From NCBI RefSeq assembly GCF_003234795.2, contig NZ_CP126268.1, forward strand, positions 2,046,001-2,110,000: DNA of 64,000 nucleotides. Reading direction: 5' to 3'. Numbering within the stretch: position 1 is the first letter of the stretch; each line of letters opens with the position of its first letter. The notes under the pieces were generated by a model. That model was not told the origin of the DNA and did no database searches. It worked only from the letters and a program-made list of their open reading frames with translations. A program made the position numbers and the translations under genes. The stretch comes from Curtobacterium sp. MCLR17_032 (GTDB lineage Bacteria; Actinomycetota; Actinomycetes; Actinomycetales; Microbacteriaceae). Shown here piece by piece: positions 8,076 to 17,340 of the stretch.

Positions 8076-9005
8076 GTGAACGTGGGCAGAGCCTCCAGTC
8101 CGTCTGTGGACGACGCGACCATCCACAGGGCGGCGGCGATCTCGTCCCCCTTGCTGGCCTGGTACCGCCAGGAGGCCCGCGACCTGCCCTGGCGACGGCC
8201 CGGCTTCCCCGCCTGGGGCACGCTGGTCAGCGAGATCATGCTCCAGCAGACGCAGGTGGCGCGGGTCGTCCCCCGACTGGAGGCGTGGCTCACCCGGTGG
8301 CCGACGCCCGCGGACCTCGCGGCGTCACCCCCGGCGGACGCGGTGCGTGCCTGGGACCGGCTCGGCTACCCGAGACGCGCCCTGGCCCTGCACGCGGCCG
8401 CGACCGTCATCGCCGAACAGCACGACAACGTCGTGCCCCGGGACGTCGATGCGCTCCTGGCACTCCCCGGCATCGGCGACTACACGGCACGGGCCGTCGC
8501 GGTCTTCGCGTACGGCGACCGGCACCCCGTCGTCGACGTCAACGTCCGCCGGGTCCTGGCGCGGGCGGTGCTCGGGCAGGGCGAACCCGGGCCCGCGAAG
8601 CCGAAGCAGGACCTGCCGCTGATGGACGCGACGCTGCCGGACGACCGTGACGACGCTGCCGCCACCAACGCAGCCGTGATGGAGCTCGGCGCCCTGGTGT
8701 GCGTCGCCCGCTCCCCCGCCTGCGACGCCTGCCCGATCGCGGACCGCTGCGCCTGGCGTGCCGCGGGGTACCCGGAGCACGACGGCCCACGCGCACCGAA
8801 GCAGTCGCGGTTCGCCGGCAGTGACCGGCAGGTGCGCGGGATGATCATGGCGGAACTGCGGGCGAGCGACGTCCCCGTGACCCGGGACGAGATCACGATG
8901 GTGTGGCCGGACGCAGCGCAGCGGGACCGGGCACTCGCGTCGCTGCTGCGGGACGGGCTCGCCGAGGGGGACGACGTCGAGGGGTACCGGCTGCCGCGCG
9001 GCTGA
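8076..9005 (+). CDS. mutY: A/G-specific adenine glycosylase (MutY-type)
   Basis: Base-excision repair enzyme that removes adenine mispaired with 8-oxoguanine. The protein of about 309 residues has the catalytic Glu in SEIMLQQTQVARV, the helix-hairpin-helix LPGIGDYTARAV, the catalytic Asp in VVDVNVRRV, and a complete Fe-S ligand set C-x6-C-x2-C-x5-C ending CPIADRC (about residues 210-226). The C-terminal NUDIX-like domain of longer MutY proteins is absent, replaced by a short winged-helix-like tail; this short form is common in actinobacteria. I chose the GTG at 8076 because it sits 6 nt after TAGGCT; GTG at 8073 and GTG at 8106 remain possible. It is convergent with rbfA. Confidence 0.9.
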   Translation: MNVGRASSPSVDDATIHRAAAISSPLLAWYRQEARDLPWRRPGFPAWGTLVSEIMLQQTQVARVVPRLEAWLTRWPTPADLAASPPADAVRAWDRLGYPRRALALHAAATVIAEQHDNVVPRDVDALLALPGIGDYTARAVAVFAYGDRHPVVDVNVRRVLARAVLGQGEPGPAKPKQDLPLMDATLPDDRDDAAATNAAVMELGALVCVARSPACDACPIADRCAWRAAGYPEHDGPRAPKQSRFAGSDRQVRGMIMAELRASDVPVTRDEITMVWPDAAQRDRALASLLRDGLAEGDDVEGYRLPRG

Positions 9006-9077
9006 CCTGCGCGGCTGAGCCCGGCCGGGTGCCCCAGCCCGGGTGCCATCTCGCCCGCGCAGGTGCCGCCGCGGACG

Positions 9078-9115
9078 CGAGAGCGCCCGCCACCGGGTGG
9101 TGACGGGCGCTCTCG
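9078..9115. terminator. Bidirectional terminator between mutY and rbfA
   Basis: A 12-bp perfect stem (9078-9089 with 9104-9115) with a further CACC/GGTG pairing inside, lying between two convergent stop codons. Confidence 0.8.
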
Positions 9116-9130
9116 TGTGTCCGACGGGTG

Positions 9131-9613
9131 TCAGGCGCGGGAGGCGTCGGAGGACGACGCGGGGCCGTCCTCGTCTGCTTCCCCGTCCTCGTCGTCCTCG
9201 TCGTGCTTGTACGGGTCGGCGTCACCGGCGTAGGTGGCGCCGACCGCGACCTGCTTGACCTGCAGGTCGCGCATCTGGGCCTGCGCGAGCAGGTCCTCGA
9301 GGTGCGCCGACGTGTCCGGCAGGGCGTCGGCGATGAACTCGAGCGACGGGGTGAGCCGTGCCGTGATGTTCTTGCCGACCTCGGTGCGGAGCATGCCGGT
9401 CGCGGCCTTGAGCGCCGCCGCGGAGTCGGCGCGCTCCTCGTCCGAGCCGTACACGGTGTAGAAGATCGACGCGTGCTGCAGGTCCCCGGTCACCCGGACG
9501 TCGGTGATCGTCACGAAGCCGAGGCGCGGGTCGCGCAGGCCCTTGTCGAGCCGACGGGCGACGACTTCCTTGATGCGGTCGGCCATCTTGCGTGCGCGCT
9601 GCGGGTCAGCCAT
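9131..9613 (-). CDS. rbfA: 30S ribosome-binding factor A
   Basis: Cold-shock-associated factor that binds the 30S subunit during 16S rRNA 5' maturation. The 160-residue protein has a KH-type fold with KEVVARRLDKGLRDPRLGFVTITDVRVTGDL-type family features and the ALPDTSAHLEDLLAQAQ helix. The C-terminal 35 residues are a disordered Asp/Glu/Ser tail not needed in shorter family members. An AAGGAGGA Shine-Dalgarno fixes the ATG at 9613. It follows infB, but a strong hairpin lies between them, so its expression may be uncoupled from or reduced relative to infB. Confidence 0.95.
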   Translation of the reverse strand: MADPQRARKMADRIKEVVARRLDKGLRDPRLGFVTITDVRVTGDLQHASIFYTVYGSDEERADSAAALKAATGMLRTEVGKNITARLTPSLEFIADALPDTSAHLEDLLAQAQMRDLQVKQVAVGATYAGDADPYKHDEDDEDGEADEDGPASSSDASRA

Positions 9614-9639
9614 GGGTTCCTCCTTGCGGAACGGGGTGA

Positions 9640-9673
9640 GGCCCCGCCTCCTCCGGACGGAGGAGGCGGGGCC
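9640..9673 (-). terminator. Long hairpin between infB and rbfA
   Basis: A 16-bp perfect inverted repeat (9640-9655 with 9658-9673) begins 18 nt past the infB stop and ends 26 nt before the rbfA start. It resembles a terminator but has no U-tract. It may terminate partly, or protect the infB 3' end. Confidence 0.6.
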
Positions 9674-9690
9674 CAGGGTACTCAGTGCGA

Positions 9691-12558
9691 TCAGTCGCGC
9701 GGCTTCTCGACGAGCTCGGTCGTCTCGATCTCGTCGCCGGGCTGGATGTCGTTGAACTTGCCGAGACCGATACCGGCCTCGTAGTCCGTGCGGACCTCGG
9801 TGACGTCGTCCTTGAAGCGACGGAGCGACTCGATCGCCAGCCCGTCGGAAACGACCACGCCGTCACGGATGACGCGCGCCTTGGCGTTGCGCGTGATCGT
9901 GCCGGACCGGACGATGACACCGGCGATGTTGCCGAACTTGGAGGAACGGAACACCTCGCGGATCTCCGCGACACCCGACTGGACCTCTTCGTACTCGGGC
10001 TTGAGCATGCCCTTGAGCGAGTTCTCGATGTCCTCGAGTGCGTTGTAGATGACCGAGTAGAAGCGGACGTCGATGCCTTCACGGGCAGCGCGCTCGCGGG
10101 CCTTGACGTCCGGACGGACGTTGAAGCCGACGACGATCGCGTTGTCGATCGTGGCGAGGTCGATGTCCGACTCCGTGATCGCACCCACACCGCGGTGCAG
10201 GATGCGCAGCTGGACGCTGTCGTCCACCTCGATGTCCAGGAGCGACTGCTCGAGTGCCTCGACGGCACCGGAGACGTCACCCTTGATGATGAGGTTGAGC
10301 GAGTCGACCTTGCCCTCTTCGAGCGCACGGGTGAAGTCCTCGAGCGAGATGCGCTTGCGGGCCTTGGCCAGCTGGGCATTGCGCTGTGCGGCTTCACGCT
10401 TCTCGGCGATCTGACGGGCGGTGCGGTCGTCCTCGGTGACGAGGAACGTGTCACCGGCGCGGGGCACCGACGACAGACCCTGCACCTGGACCGGACGGGC
10501 CGGCGTCGCGGCGTCGACCGCGGTGCCGTTCTCGTCCGCCATCGCACGGACACGGCCGTACGCCGTGCCGGCGACGATCGCGTCACCGACGTGCAGCGTG
10601 CCGGACTGGATGAGGACGGTGGCGACTGCACCACGGCCCTTGTCGAGCCGTGCTTCGATCGCGACGCCTCGGGCGTCCTTGTCGGGGTTCGCACGCAGGT
10701 CGAGACCGGCGTCCGCGGTCAGGATCACGGCGTCCAGGAGGTCCTGGATGCCGATGTTCTGACGAGCGGAGACGTCGACGAACATGACGTCGCCGCCGTA
10801 CTCCTCGGCCACCAGGTTGTACTCGGTGAGCTGCTGACGGACCTTGGCCGGGTTCGCCCCGTCCTTGTCGATCTTGTTCACCGCGACCACGATCGGCACA
10901 CCGGCCGACTGGGCGTGGTTCAGCGCCTCGATCGTCTGCGGCATGATGCCGTCGTCCGCCGCGACCACGAGGATCGCGATGTCCGTCACCTGGGCACCAC
11001 GAGCACGCATGGCCGTGAAGGCCTCGTGACCCGGGGTGTCGATGAAGGTGATCGGGCGCTCGATGCCCTCGTGCTCGGTGACGATCTGGTACGCACCGAT
11101 GTGCTGCGTGATGCCGCCGGCTTCGCCCTCGACGACCTTGGAGTTGCGGATCGCGTCGAGCAGTCGGGTCTTACCGTGGTCGACGTGACCCATGACGGTG
11201 ACGACCGGCGGACGCTGCTGCAGGACGGAGTCGTCCTCGTCGGCGTACTCGGCGTCGATGTCGATGTCGAAGCCCTCGAGGAGCTCCTTGTCCTCGTCCT
11301 CGGGCGAGACGACCTGGATCTTGTAGCCCAGTTCCTCGCCGAGGACCTCGAAGGTCGCCTCGTCCAGGGACTCGGTCGCGGTCGCCATCTCACCGAGGTG
11401 GAACAGCACCGTCACCAGGTTGCCGGGGCTCGCGTCGATCTTGTCCGCGAAGTCCGAGATGCTCGCACCGCGACGGAGACGGATGACCGTGTTGCCGTCG
11501 CCACGAGGGACCTGCACACCGCCGAGCGACGGCGCCTGCCGCATCTCGTACTCGGCGCGCTTCGTCCGCTTCGACTTGCGGGCACGGCTCTTGCCGCCAC
11601 CGCGACCGAACGCACCAGCGGTGCCACCACCGGGGCCACGGCCACGGCCGCCACCACCTGCGGGGCGCGGACCGGTGAACGCGGGACGGGCGAAGCCGCC
11701 ACCTGCGCCGGCACCGGCACCACCGGGACGGTTGAAGCCGCCACCGGGGCCACCACGACCGCCACCACCCTGGCCCGGGCGCTGCCCGAAGCCGTTGGGG
11801 CGGTTGTTCTGACCGGGGCCACCGGGACGCGGAGCACCCGGGCGGGGCGCACCGGGACGCGGCGGCTGGGGACGCGGGATGCCGTTGCCGGCACCGGCGG
11901 CCGGGCGCTGGCCCATGCCCTGGTTGGAGGCGAACGGGTTGTTGCCCGGGCGCGGCGGACGTGCGCCCATGCCCTGGCTCGACGCGTACGGGTTGTTGCC
12001 GGGACGGGCACCGGGCTTCGGGCCACCGGGCTTCGGGGCCGAGCCGGAACCGGACGGCTTGCTGCCACCGGGCTTGACGGCGTCGCTCGGACCGGAGTCC
12101 GTCTGGTCGCCGTCGGGCTGCTGTGCAGCTGCCTGCTCAGCGGCCTTCTGCTCGGCCGCGGCCTTGCGGGCGGCCTCTGCCTCGGCCTGACGCTGCGCGA
12201 CGGACTTCGGGGCGGCCGGGGTCGGGGCACCGTCGACGGCCGGAGCCGCTGCGGGTGCTTCCTCGACGACGGGCTCGGGCTCCGGAGCGGGACGCTTCGG
12301 GCCGGGCTTGGGGCCACCGGGCTTCGGGGCGCCGGAACGCGGGGCCGCAGGGGCCTTCGCGGCGGCGGGGGCTGCCGGGGCTGCGGACGCAGAGGCGCCC
12401 TCGGCCTGCAGTGCCGCACGGAGCTTCCGTGCGACGGGGGGTTCGATGCTCGAGCTCGGGCCCTTGACGAATTCGCCGAGTTCCTTGAGCTTCTCCATTG
12501 CGGTCTTGCTGTCGACGCCGAGCTCGCTTGCGATCTCGTGTACGCGTGGTTTCGCCAC
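9691..12558 (-). CDS. infB: Translation initiation factor IF-2
   Basis: GTPase that delivers initiator fMet-tRNA to the ribosome. The 955-residue protein has the N-terminal IF2 helix domain ([15 protein letters not shown], residues 1-50), a long Pro/Gly/Ala/Arg-rich linker (about 55-370) with repeated [14 protein letters not shown] units, then the G domain with G1 GHVDHGKT near residue 456, G3 DTPGHEAF, G4 NKID and a SARQ G5 region, followed by the beta-barrel and C-terminal fMet-tRNA-binding domains. The long linker is typical of actinobacteria. The GTG at 12558 has a clear GAAGGAGA Shine-Dalgarno. It follows ylxR and nusA in the classic order. Confidence 0.97.
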   Translation of the reverse strand: MAKPRVHEIASELGVDSKTAMEKLKELGEFVKGPSSSIEPPVARKLRAALQAEGASASAAPAAPAAAKAPAAPRSGAPKPGGPKPGPKRPAPEPEPVVEEAPAAAPAVDGAPTPAAPKSVAQRQAEAEAARKAAAEQKAAEQAAAQQPDGDQTDSGPSDAVKPGGSKPSGSGSAPKPGGPKPGARPGNNPYASSQGMGARPPRPGNNPFASNQGMGQRPAAGAGNGIPRPQPPRPGAPRPGAPRPGGPGQNNRPNGFGQRPGQGGGGRGGPGGGFNRPGGAGAGAGGGFARPAFTGPRPAGGGGRGRGPGGGTAGAFGRGGGKSRARKSKRTKRAEYEMRQAPSLGGVQVPRGDGNTVIRLRRGASISDFADKIDASPGNLVTVLFHLGEMATATESLDEATFEVLGEELGYKIQVVSPEDEDKELLEGFDIDIDAEYADEDDSVLQQRPPVVTVMGHVDHGKTRLLDAIRNSKVVEGEAGGITQHIGAYQIVTEHEGIERPITFIDTPGHEAFTAMRARGAQVTDIAILVVAADDGIMPQTIEALNHAQSAGVPIVVAVNKIDKDGANPAKVRQQLTEYNLVAEEYGGDVMFVDVSARQNIGIQDLLDAVILTADAGLDLRANPDKDARGVAIEARLDKGRGAVATVLIQSGTLHVGDAIVAGTAYGRVRAMADENGTAVDAATPARPVQVQGLSSVPRAGDTFLVTEDDRTARQIAEKREAAQRNAQLAKARKRISLEDFTRALEEGKVDSLNLIIKGDVSGAVEALEQSLLDIEVDDSVQLRILHRGVGAITESDIDLATIDNAIVVGFNVRPDVKARERAAREGIDVRFYSVIYNALEDIENSLKGMLKPEYEEVQSGVAEIREVFRSSKFGNIAGVIVRSGTITRNAKARVIRDGVVVSDGLAIESLRRFKDDVTEVRTDYEAGIGLGKFNDIQPGDEIETTELVEKPRD

Positions 12559-12632
12559 TGTTCTCCTTCACGGGTCCCACCCCGTCAAGGGGCAGGACTC
12601 AATGGTTGACGGGTCTCATTTCGAGCCGCTCA

Positions 12633-12959
12633 TCAGTTGTCCATAAGCCGTTCAGCCTGTTCTGTCATGTCCTGGCGCTCGAGCGCTGTGCTGTTCGGGC
12701 CATCGGGCCCCAGCCCAGCGAGGTACTCGCGCACCGCGGACGTGTCGGGATCACGCTCCAGCCGGAGCGCACGGCGGAATGCCCTGCGCTTGACGGCCAG
12801 TTCGTACGCTTCGACGGTCGGTGTGAGCCATGCCCCCCGGCCCGGCATGACTGCCTTCGGATCCGCTACCACGGAGCCGTCACTGTGAGCGACGACACGG
12901 AGGAGGGAGGATCGGGTTGCGCGACGACGACTGCCGATGCACGTTCTGACGGCGTCCAC
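12633..12959 (-). CDS. ylxR: YlxR family RNA-binding protein (DUF448)
   Basis: Small basic protein of the conserved nusA-infB operon; YlxR has been linked to RNA binding and RNase P in other bacteria. The 108-residue product has the hallmark RTCIGSRRRATRSSLLRVV near the N-terminus and PGRGAWL. I chose the GTG at 12959 because of the AAGGAG Shine-Dalgarno and the family's usual start just before R-T-C; a longer reading adds non-conserved residues. It lies between nusA (87 nt upstream) and infB (74 nt downstream). Confidence 0.93.
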   Translation of the reverse strand: MDAVRTCIGSRRRATRSSLLRVVAHSDGSVVADPKAVMPGRGAWLTPTVEAYELAVKRRAFRRALRLERDPDTSAVREYLAGLGPDGPNSTALERQDMTEQAERLMDN

Positions 12960-13046
12960 TCTACTCCTTGACTCCGACGACCGCGATCCGGCACGCCCGA
13001 GGCCTGTCGCCACGAGCGAACCGGATCGCGTCGATGTGGGTGGTGC

Positions 13047-14042
13047 TCAGTCGTCGCCGTCGAGGATCGAGTCCGGCTGGATGTCGATCCGGGCGCCGGT
13101 CAGCTTCGCGGCGAGGCGGGCGTTCTGCCCTTCCTTGCCGATCGCGAGCGACAGCTGGTAGTCCGGCACGAGGGCGCGGACGGCCTTCGTCGAGGCGTCG
13201 AGCACGAACGCGCTCGTCACCTTGGCGGGCGACAGTGCGCTGGCGACGAACGTGGCGAGGTCGGAGGACCAGTCCACGATGTCGATCTTCTCGGCGCCGA
13301 GCTCGTTCGTCACCGAACGCACGCGGGCACCGAGCTCGCCGATGCACGCGCCCTTGGCGTTGACGCCGGGCTCGTTCGCCTTGACTGCCATCTTCGTGCG
13401 GTGCCCGGCTTCCCGCGCCAGCGAGGTGATCTCGACGACGCCGGAGGCGATCTCCGGGACCTCGAGGGCGAAGAGCTTCCGGACCAGGCCCGGGTGGGTC
13501 CGCGACACGGTGATCTGCGGGCCCTTGTGGCCGCGACCGACGCTCGTCACGTAGACGCGCAGACGGGTGCCGTGCGCGTAGGTCTCCCCCGGCACCTGCT
13601 CTTCCGGCGGCAGGATCGCCTCCACCGTGCCGAGGTCGACCATCACCATCTTCGGGTTCGGCCCCTGCTGCACGATGCCGGCGACGATGTCGCCTTCCTT
13701 GCCGCGGAACTCGCCGAGGATCTTGTCGTCGCCGATGTCACGGAGACGCTGGTTGATGACCTGCTTGGCGGCGAACGCCGCGATCCGGCCGAAGTCGCTC
13801 GGCTGGTCGACGGACTCGCCGATGACGTTGTCGTCCTCGTCGCGCTCGGGCACGAAGACCGACACTTCGCCGGACTTGCGGTCCAGCTCGACGCGGGCCT
13901 GAGCGTCGACGGGTTCGTCGTTCTCGGCGCGGTGCTTCTGGTAGGCGGTCAGGATGGCAGATTCGATGATCTGGACGAGCTCGTCGAACGGGATCTCCCG
14001 TTCACGCTCCATGAGTCGCAGGACTGCGAGGTCGATCTTCAC
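13047..14042 (-). CDS. nusA: Transcription termination/antitermination protein NusA
   Basis: RNA polymerase-binding factor that modulates pausing, termination and rRNA antitermination. The 331-residue protein has the N-terminal polymerase-binding domain (KIDLAVLRLMEREREIP onward), an S1 domain (about 128-200; EGDIVAGIVQQGPNP), KH1 (KGACIGELGARVRSVTNEL) and KH2 (LSLAIGKEGQNARLAAKLTG). It lacks the C-terminal acidic repeats of the E. coli protein, which is normal in actinobacteria. GGAGG stands 7 nt before the GTG at 14042. A TACGAT -10 candidate lies at 14106-14111. Unlike the usual order, no rimP gene precedes it: only 145 nt and a terminator separate it from proS. Confidence 0.96.
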   Translation of the reverse strand: MKIDLAVLRLMEREREIPFDELVQIIESAILTAYQKHRAENDEPVDAQARVELDRKSGEVSVFVPERDEDDNVIGESVDQPSDFGRIAAFAAKQVINQRLRDIGDDKILGEFRGKEGDIVAGIVQQGPNPKMVMVDLGTVEAILPPEEQVPGETYAHGTRLRVYVTSVGRGHKGPQITVSRTHPGLVRKLFALEVPEIASGVVEITSLAREAGHRTKMAVKANEPGVNAKGACIGELGARVRSVTNELGAEKIDIVDWSSDLATFVASALSPAKVTSAFVLDASTKAVRALVPDYQLSLAIGKEGQNARLAAKLTGARIDIQPDSILDGDD

Positions 14043-14121
14043 CGAGGTGCCTCCGTATTCAGATGAGTCACTTCCGCGGATGGGACCGCGCGGAAGCCGT
14101 CGTCGATCGTACCGCAGGAAT

Positions 14122-14161
14122 GACGGGAGGCCCGTGGCGGATCCGCCACGGGCCTCCCGTC
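14122..14161 (-). terminator. Terminator downstream of proS (40-bp perfect palindrome)
   Basis: The whole 40-nt stretch is a perfect palindrome, starting 26 nt past the proS stop and separating proS from the nusA operon. Its core is nearly the same sequence as the hairpin at 16022-16059. Confidence 0.85.
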
Positions 14162-14187
14162 GGACGTCGGTCGCCGACGCCAGCGCG

Positions 14188-15939
14188 TCAGATCGCGCGC
14201 ACCGCCGAGAGCAGTTCCGCGACCGGGACGTCGGACCGCTCGCCGGTGGCCCGGTTCCACAGTTCGACGACACCGTCGGCGGCACCACGGCCGGCGACGA
14301 CCACGATCGGCATGCCCAGCAGCTCGGCGTCACGGAGCTTGACTCCCGGCGACACCTTCGGCCGGTCGTCGTACACCACGTCGAAACTCTCGGACTCGAG
14401 CTGCGCGACGATCGACTCGGCCAGCTCGTACGCCGTGGTGTCCTTGCCGGTCGCGACCACGTGCACGTCGAACGGTGCGACGTGCTTGGGCCAGGCCAGA
14501 CCCTTCTCGTCGTTGTGGGCCTCGGCCAGGATCGCCAGGATGCGGGTCACGCCGATGCCGTACGAGCCCATCGTGACGGTCGCGAGCTTGCCGTTCTCGT
14601 CCTGCACCTTGAGGCCCAGGGCCTCGGCGTACTTGCGGCCGAGCTGGAAGACGTGCCCGATCTCCATGCCGCGGGCGACCTCGAGCGGGCCGGAGCCGTC
14701 GGGTGCGGGGTCGCCGGCGCGGACGTCGGAGACCTCCACCACGCCGTCGGCCACGAAGTCCCGACCGGCGACGAGGCCGGCGACGTGGATGCCGCGCTCG
14801 TTCGCACCGGTGAGCCAGGCGGTGCCGTCGACCACGCGCGGGTCGACGACGTACCGGATGCCGGACGGGCTGTCGGCGCCGAGCACCTGCGGGCCGATGT
14901 AGCCCTTCACGAGGCCGCGGTGCTTCCGGAAGTCGTCGTCACCGGCGGCTTCGACCTCGGCCGGGGCGAAGGCCACCTCGGCGCGCTTGAGGTCGACGTC
15001 GCGGTCGCCGGGCAGCCCGACGACGACGAGTTCGCGCGTGCCGTCGAGGTGCGTGAGCGCGAGCACGACGTTCTTCAGGGTGTCGGCGGCGGTCCACGGC
15101 GTGCCGTCGCGCGGGGCGACCTGGTTCGCGTGGTCGACGAGCGTCTGGATCGTCGGGGTGTCCGCAGCCGGCAGCAGCACGGGGTCGGGTTGACCCGCGA
15201 TCGGCAGGGCGTCGGGAACCGCGGTGACGTAGGCCTCGACGTTCGCCGCGTAGCCGCCGGCGCTCCGGACGTAGGTGTCCTCGCCGACGGCGATCGGGTG
15301 CAGGAACTCCTCGGACTTCGAGCCGCCCATCGCCCCGGCGTCGGCCTGGACGATCGCGTACTCCAGACCGAGACGGGCGAAGATGCGCTCGTAGGCGTCA
15401 CGCATCGTCTGGTAGCTGCGGTCGAGGCCCTCGTCGGTGACGTCGAACGAGTAGGCGTCCTTCATCGTGAACTCGCGGCCACGCAGGAGCCCCGCGCGGG
15501 GCCGGGCTTCGTCGCGGTACTTGTCCTGGATCTGGAAGAGCGTGACGGGGAGGTCCTTGTACGACGAGTACAGGTCCTTCACGAGCAGGGCGAACAGTTC
15601 TTCGTGCGTGGGCGCGAGGAGGTAGTCGGCGTCCTTGCGGTCCTTGAGCCGGAAGATGCCGTCGCCGTACTCGGTCCAGCGGTTCGTGGCCTCGTACGGC
15701 TCGCGCGGGGCGAGCGCGGGCAGCAGGACCTCCTGCGCACCGGCCGCTTCCATCTCCTGGCGGATGATGCCCTCGATGCGCGACCGGACCCGGAGGCCGA
15801 GCGGCAGCCAGGCGAAGATGCCCGGGGCCTGGCGACGGATGTACCCGGCGCGGACGAGCAGCTTCGCGCTCGTGACCTCCGCGTCGGAGGGATCGTCGCG
15901 GAGCGTGCGGAGGAAGAGGTGAGAGAGCCGTGTGACCAC
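14188..15939 (-). CDS. proS: Prolyl-tRNA synthetase, bacterial type with editing domain
   Basis: Class II synthetase that charges tRNA(Pro). The 583-residue protein has the bacterial ProRS N-terminus ([18 protein letters not shown]), motif 2 around [14 protein letters not shown] and [16 protein letters not shown], an inserted editing domain (about 230-400), motif 3 [12 protein letters not shown] and the anticodon-binding domain at the C-terminus. The length is typical. The GTG at 15939 lacks a Shine-Dalgarno and is 6 nt after TAGGCT, so a leaderless mRNA is predicted. A perfect palindrome terminates it before nusA. proS near nusA/ispG is a common actinobacterial arrangement. Confidence 0.96.
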   Translation of the reverse strand: MVTRLSHLFLRTLRDDPSDAEVTSAKLLVRAGYIRRQAPGIFAWLPLGLRVRSRIEGIIRQEMEAAGAQEVLLPALAPREPYEATNRWTEYGDGIFRLKDRKDADYLLAPTHEELFALLVKDLYSSYKDLPVTLFQIQDKYRDEARPRAGLLRGREFTMKDAYSFDVTDEGLDRSYQTMRDAYERIFARLGLEYAIVQADAGAMGGSKSEEFLHPIAVGEDTYVRSAGGYAANVEAYVTAVPDALPIAGQPDPVLLPAADTPTIQTLVDHANQVAPRDGTPWTAADTLKNVVLALTHLDGTRELVVVGLPGDRDVDLKRAEVAFAPAEVEAAGDDDFRKHRGLVKGYIGPQVLGADSPSGIRYVVDPRVVDGTAWLTGANERGIHVAGLVAGRDFVADGVVEVSDVRAGDPAPDGSGPLEVARGMEIGHVFQLGRKYAEALGLKVQDENGKLATVTMGSYGIGVTRILAILAEAHNDEKGLAWPKHVAPFDVHVVATGKDTTAYELAESIVAQLESESFDVVYDDRPKVSPGVKLRDAELLGMPIVVVAGRGAADGVVELWNRATGERSDVPVAELLSAVRAI

Positions 15940-15945
15940 GCCGTC

Positions 15946-15951
15946 AGCCTA
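15946..15951 (-). promoter_or_regulatory. -10 element, predicted leaderless proS promoter
   Basis: TAGGCT on the minus strand ends 6 nt before the proS GTG. Confidence 0.5.
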
Positions 15952-16021
15952 GCGGCGCACGCTCGCGGCGCGACCCGCCTGTGGACGGCGCGGCCGTCCC
16001 TGCCGGCCTGTGCAGAACAGA

Positions 16022-16059
16022 ACGGGAAGCCCGTGGCGGTGTCGCCACGGGCCTCCCGT
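16022..16059 (-). terminator. Terminator downstream of ispG
   Basis: A 17-bp stem (16022-16038 with 16043-16059) with one G-U type mismatch and a 4-nt loop, 37 nt past the ispG stop. It shares the GGGAGGCCCGTGGCG core with the proS terminator. Confidence 0.8.
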
Positions 16060-16096
16060 CCGTCGTCGGGTCGCGCGCGACCGCGACCGTGTCCTG

Positions 16097-17248
16097 CTAC
16101 GAGGTGACGACCAGCGGCTTGCCGGTGCCCGCCGCCGGGCCCATCTCGTCGGCGATGCGGTTGGCCTCGTCGATGAGCGTCTGGACGATCTCGGACTCGG
16201 GGACGGTCTTGACGACCTGCCCCTTCACGAAGATCTGGCCCTTGCCGTTGCCGGAGGCGACGCCGAGGTCGGCCTCACGCGCTTCGCCCGGACCGTTCAC
16301 GACACAGCCCATCACGGCGACGCGGAGGGGCACGGTCATGCCCTCGAGACCCGAGGTGACGTCGTTGGCCAGCTGGTAGACGTCGACCTGCGCACGGCCG
16401 CAGCTCGGGCAGGAGACGATCTCGAGCTTGCGCTCGCGGAGGTTCAGCGACTGCAGGATCTGCAGGCCGACCTTGACCTCTTGCGCGGGCGGGGCGGACA
16501 GGGACACGCGGATGGTGTCGCCGATGCCCTCGCCGAGCAGGATGCCGAACGCCGTCGCGCTCTTGATGGTGCCCTGGAACTCCGGGCCGGCCTCGGTCAC
16601 GCCGAGGTGCAGCGGCCAGTCGCCGCGCTCGGCGAGCTGACGGTAGGCCTTGACCATGATGACCGGGTCGTTGTGCTTGACCGAGATCTTGAAGTCGTGG
16701 AAGTCGTGCTCCTCGAACAGGGAGGCTTCCCACACGGCCGACTCGACGAGCGCCTCGGGCGTGGCCTTGCCGTACTTCTGCATCAGGCTCGGCTCGAGCG
16801 ACCCGGCGTTCACGCCGATGCGCAGGCTGACCCCGGCGTCCTTCGCCGCCTTGGCGATGGCACCGACCTGGTCGTCGAACTTCCGGATGTTGCCCGGGTT
16901 CACACGGACCGCGGCGCACCCGGCGTCGATGGCCTGGAAGACGTACTTCGGCTGGAAGTGGATGTCCGCGATCACGGGGATCTGGGACTTCTTCGCGATG
17001 ATCGGCAGCGCGTCGGCGTCGTCCTGGCTCGGCACGGCGACACGGACGATGTCACAGCCGGAGGCGGTCAGTTCGGCGATCTGCTGCAGGGTCGCGTTGA
17101 TGTTCGTGGTCGGCGTCGTGGTCATCGACTGCACGGACACGGGGGCGTCGCCACCGACCAGGACCTTGCCGACCCGGATCTGCCGGGACTTGCGACGAGG
17201 GGCCAGGGTTTCGGGGGCCTTCGGCATTCCGAGGTTCACTGCGGGCAC
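16097..17248 (-). CDS. ispG: 4-hydroxy-3-methylbut-2-enyl diphosphate synthase (flavodoxin/ferredoxin)
   Basis: Penultimate enzyme of the MEP isoprenoid pathway, a [4Fe-4S] protein that converts MEcPP to HMBPP. The 383-residue protein has the TIM-barrel part ([29 protein letters not shown]) and the Fe-S domain with CPSCGR (about 277-282) and [10 protein letters not shown] near residue 314, supplying the three Cys ligands and the conserved Glu. The GTG at 17248 is 7 nt after TAGAGT with no Shine-Dalgarno, so a leaderless start is likely; GTG at 17239 is an alternative. dxr, rseP and ispG are usually adjacent; here a permease and a hydrolase lie between rseP and ispG. Confidence 0.96.
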   Translation of the reverse strand: MPAVNLGMPKAPETLAPRRKSRQIRVGKVLVGGDAPVSVQSMTTTPTTNINATLQQIAELTASGCDIVRVAVPSQDDADALPIIAKKSQIPVIADIHFQPKYVFQAIDAGCAAVRVNPGNIRKFDDQVGAIAKAAKDAGVSLRIGVNAGSLEPSLMQKYGKATPEALVESAVWEASLFEEHDFHDFKISVKHNDPVIMVKAYRQLAERGDWPLHLGVTEAGPEFQGTIKSATAFGILLGEGIGDTIRVSLSAPPAQEVKVGLQILQSLNLRERKLEIVSCPSCGRAQVDVYQLANDVTSGLEGMTVPLRVAVMGCVVNGPGEAREADLGVASGNGKGQIFVKGQVVKTVPESEIVQTLIDEANRIADEMGPAAGTGKPLVVTS

Positions 17249-17255
17249 GTCCCGA

Positions 17256-17261
17256 ACTCTA
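17256..17261 (-). promoter_or_regulatory. -10 element, predicted leaderless ispG promoter
   Basis: TAGAGT on the minus strand ends 7 nt before the ispG GTG. Confidence 0.45.
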
Positions 17262-17340
17262 CGCGCTCGTCCGCGCAGCGCGGTCCGCGGGGACTCAGGC
17301 TCGGCCGGTGCCCAGGATCGCGGCGACGGTCAGACCCGTG

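Noticed and set aside
9685..12609. Open frame of over 900 codons on the plus strand opposite infB
   Set aside because: It is antisense to IF-2, whose motifs are unambiguous. The plus-strand product is low-complexity Thr/Gly/Arg and resembles nothing.
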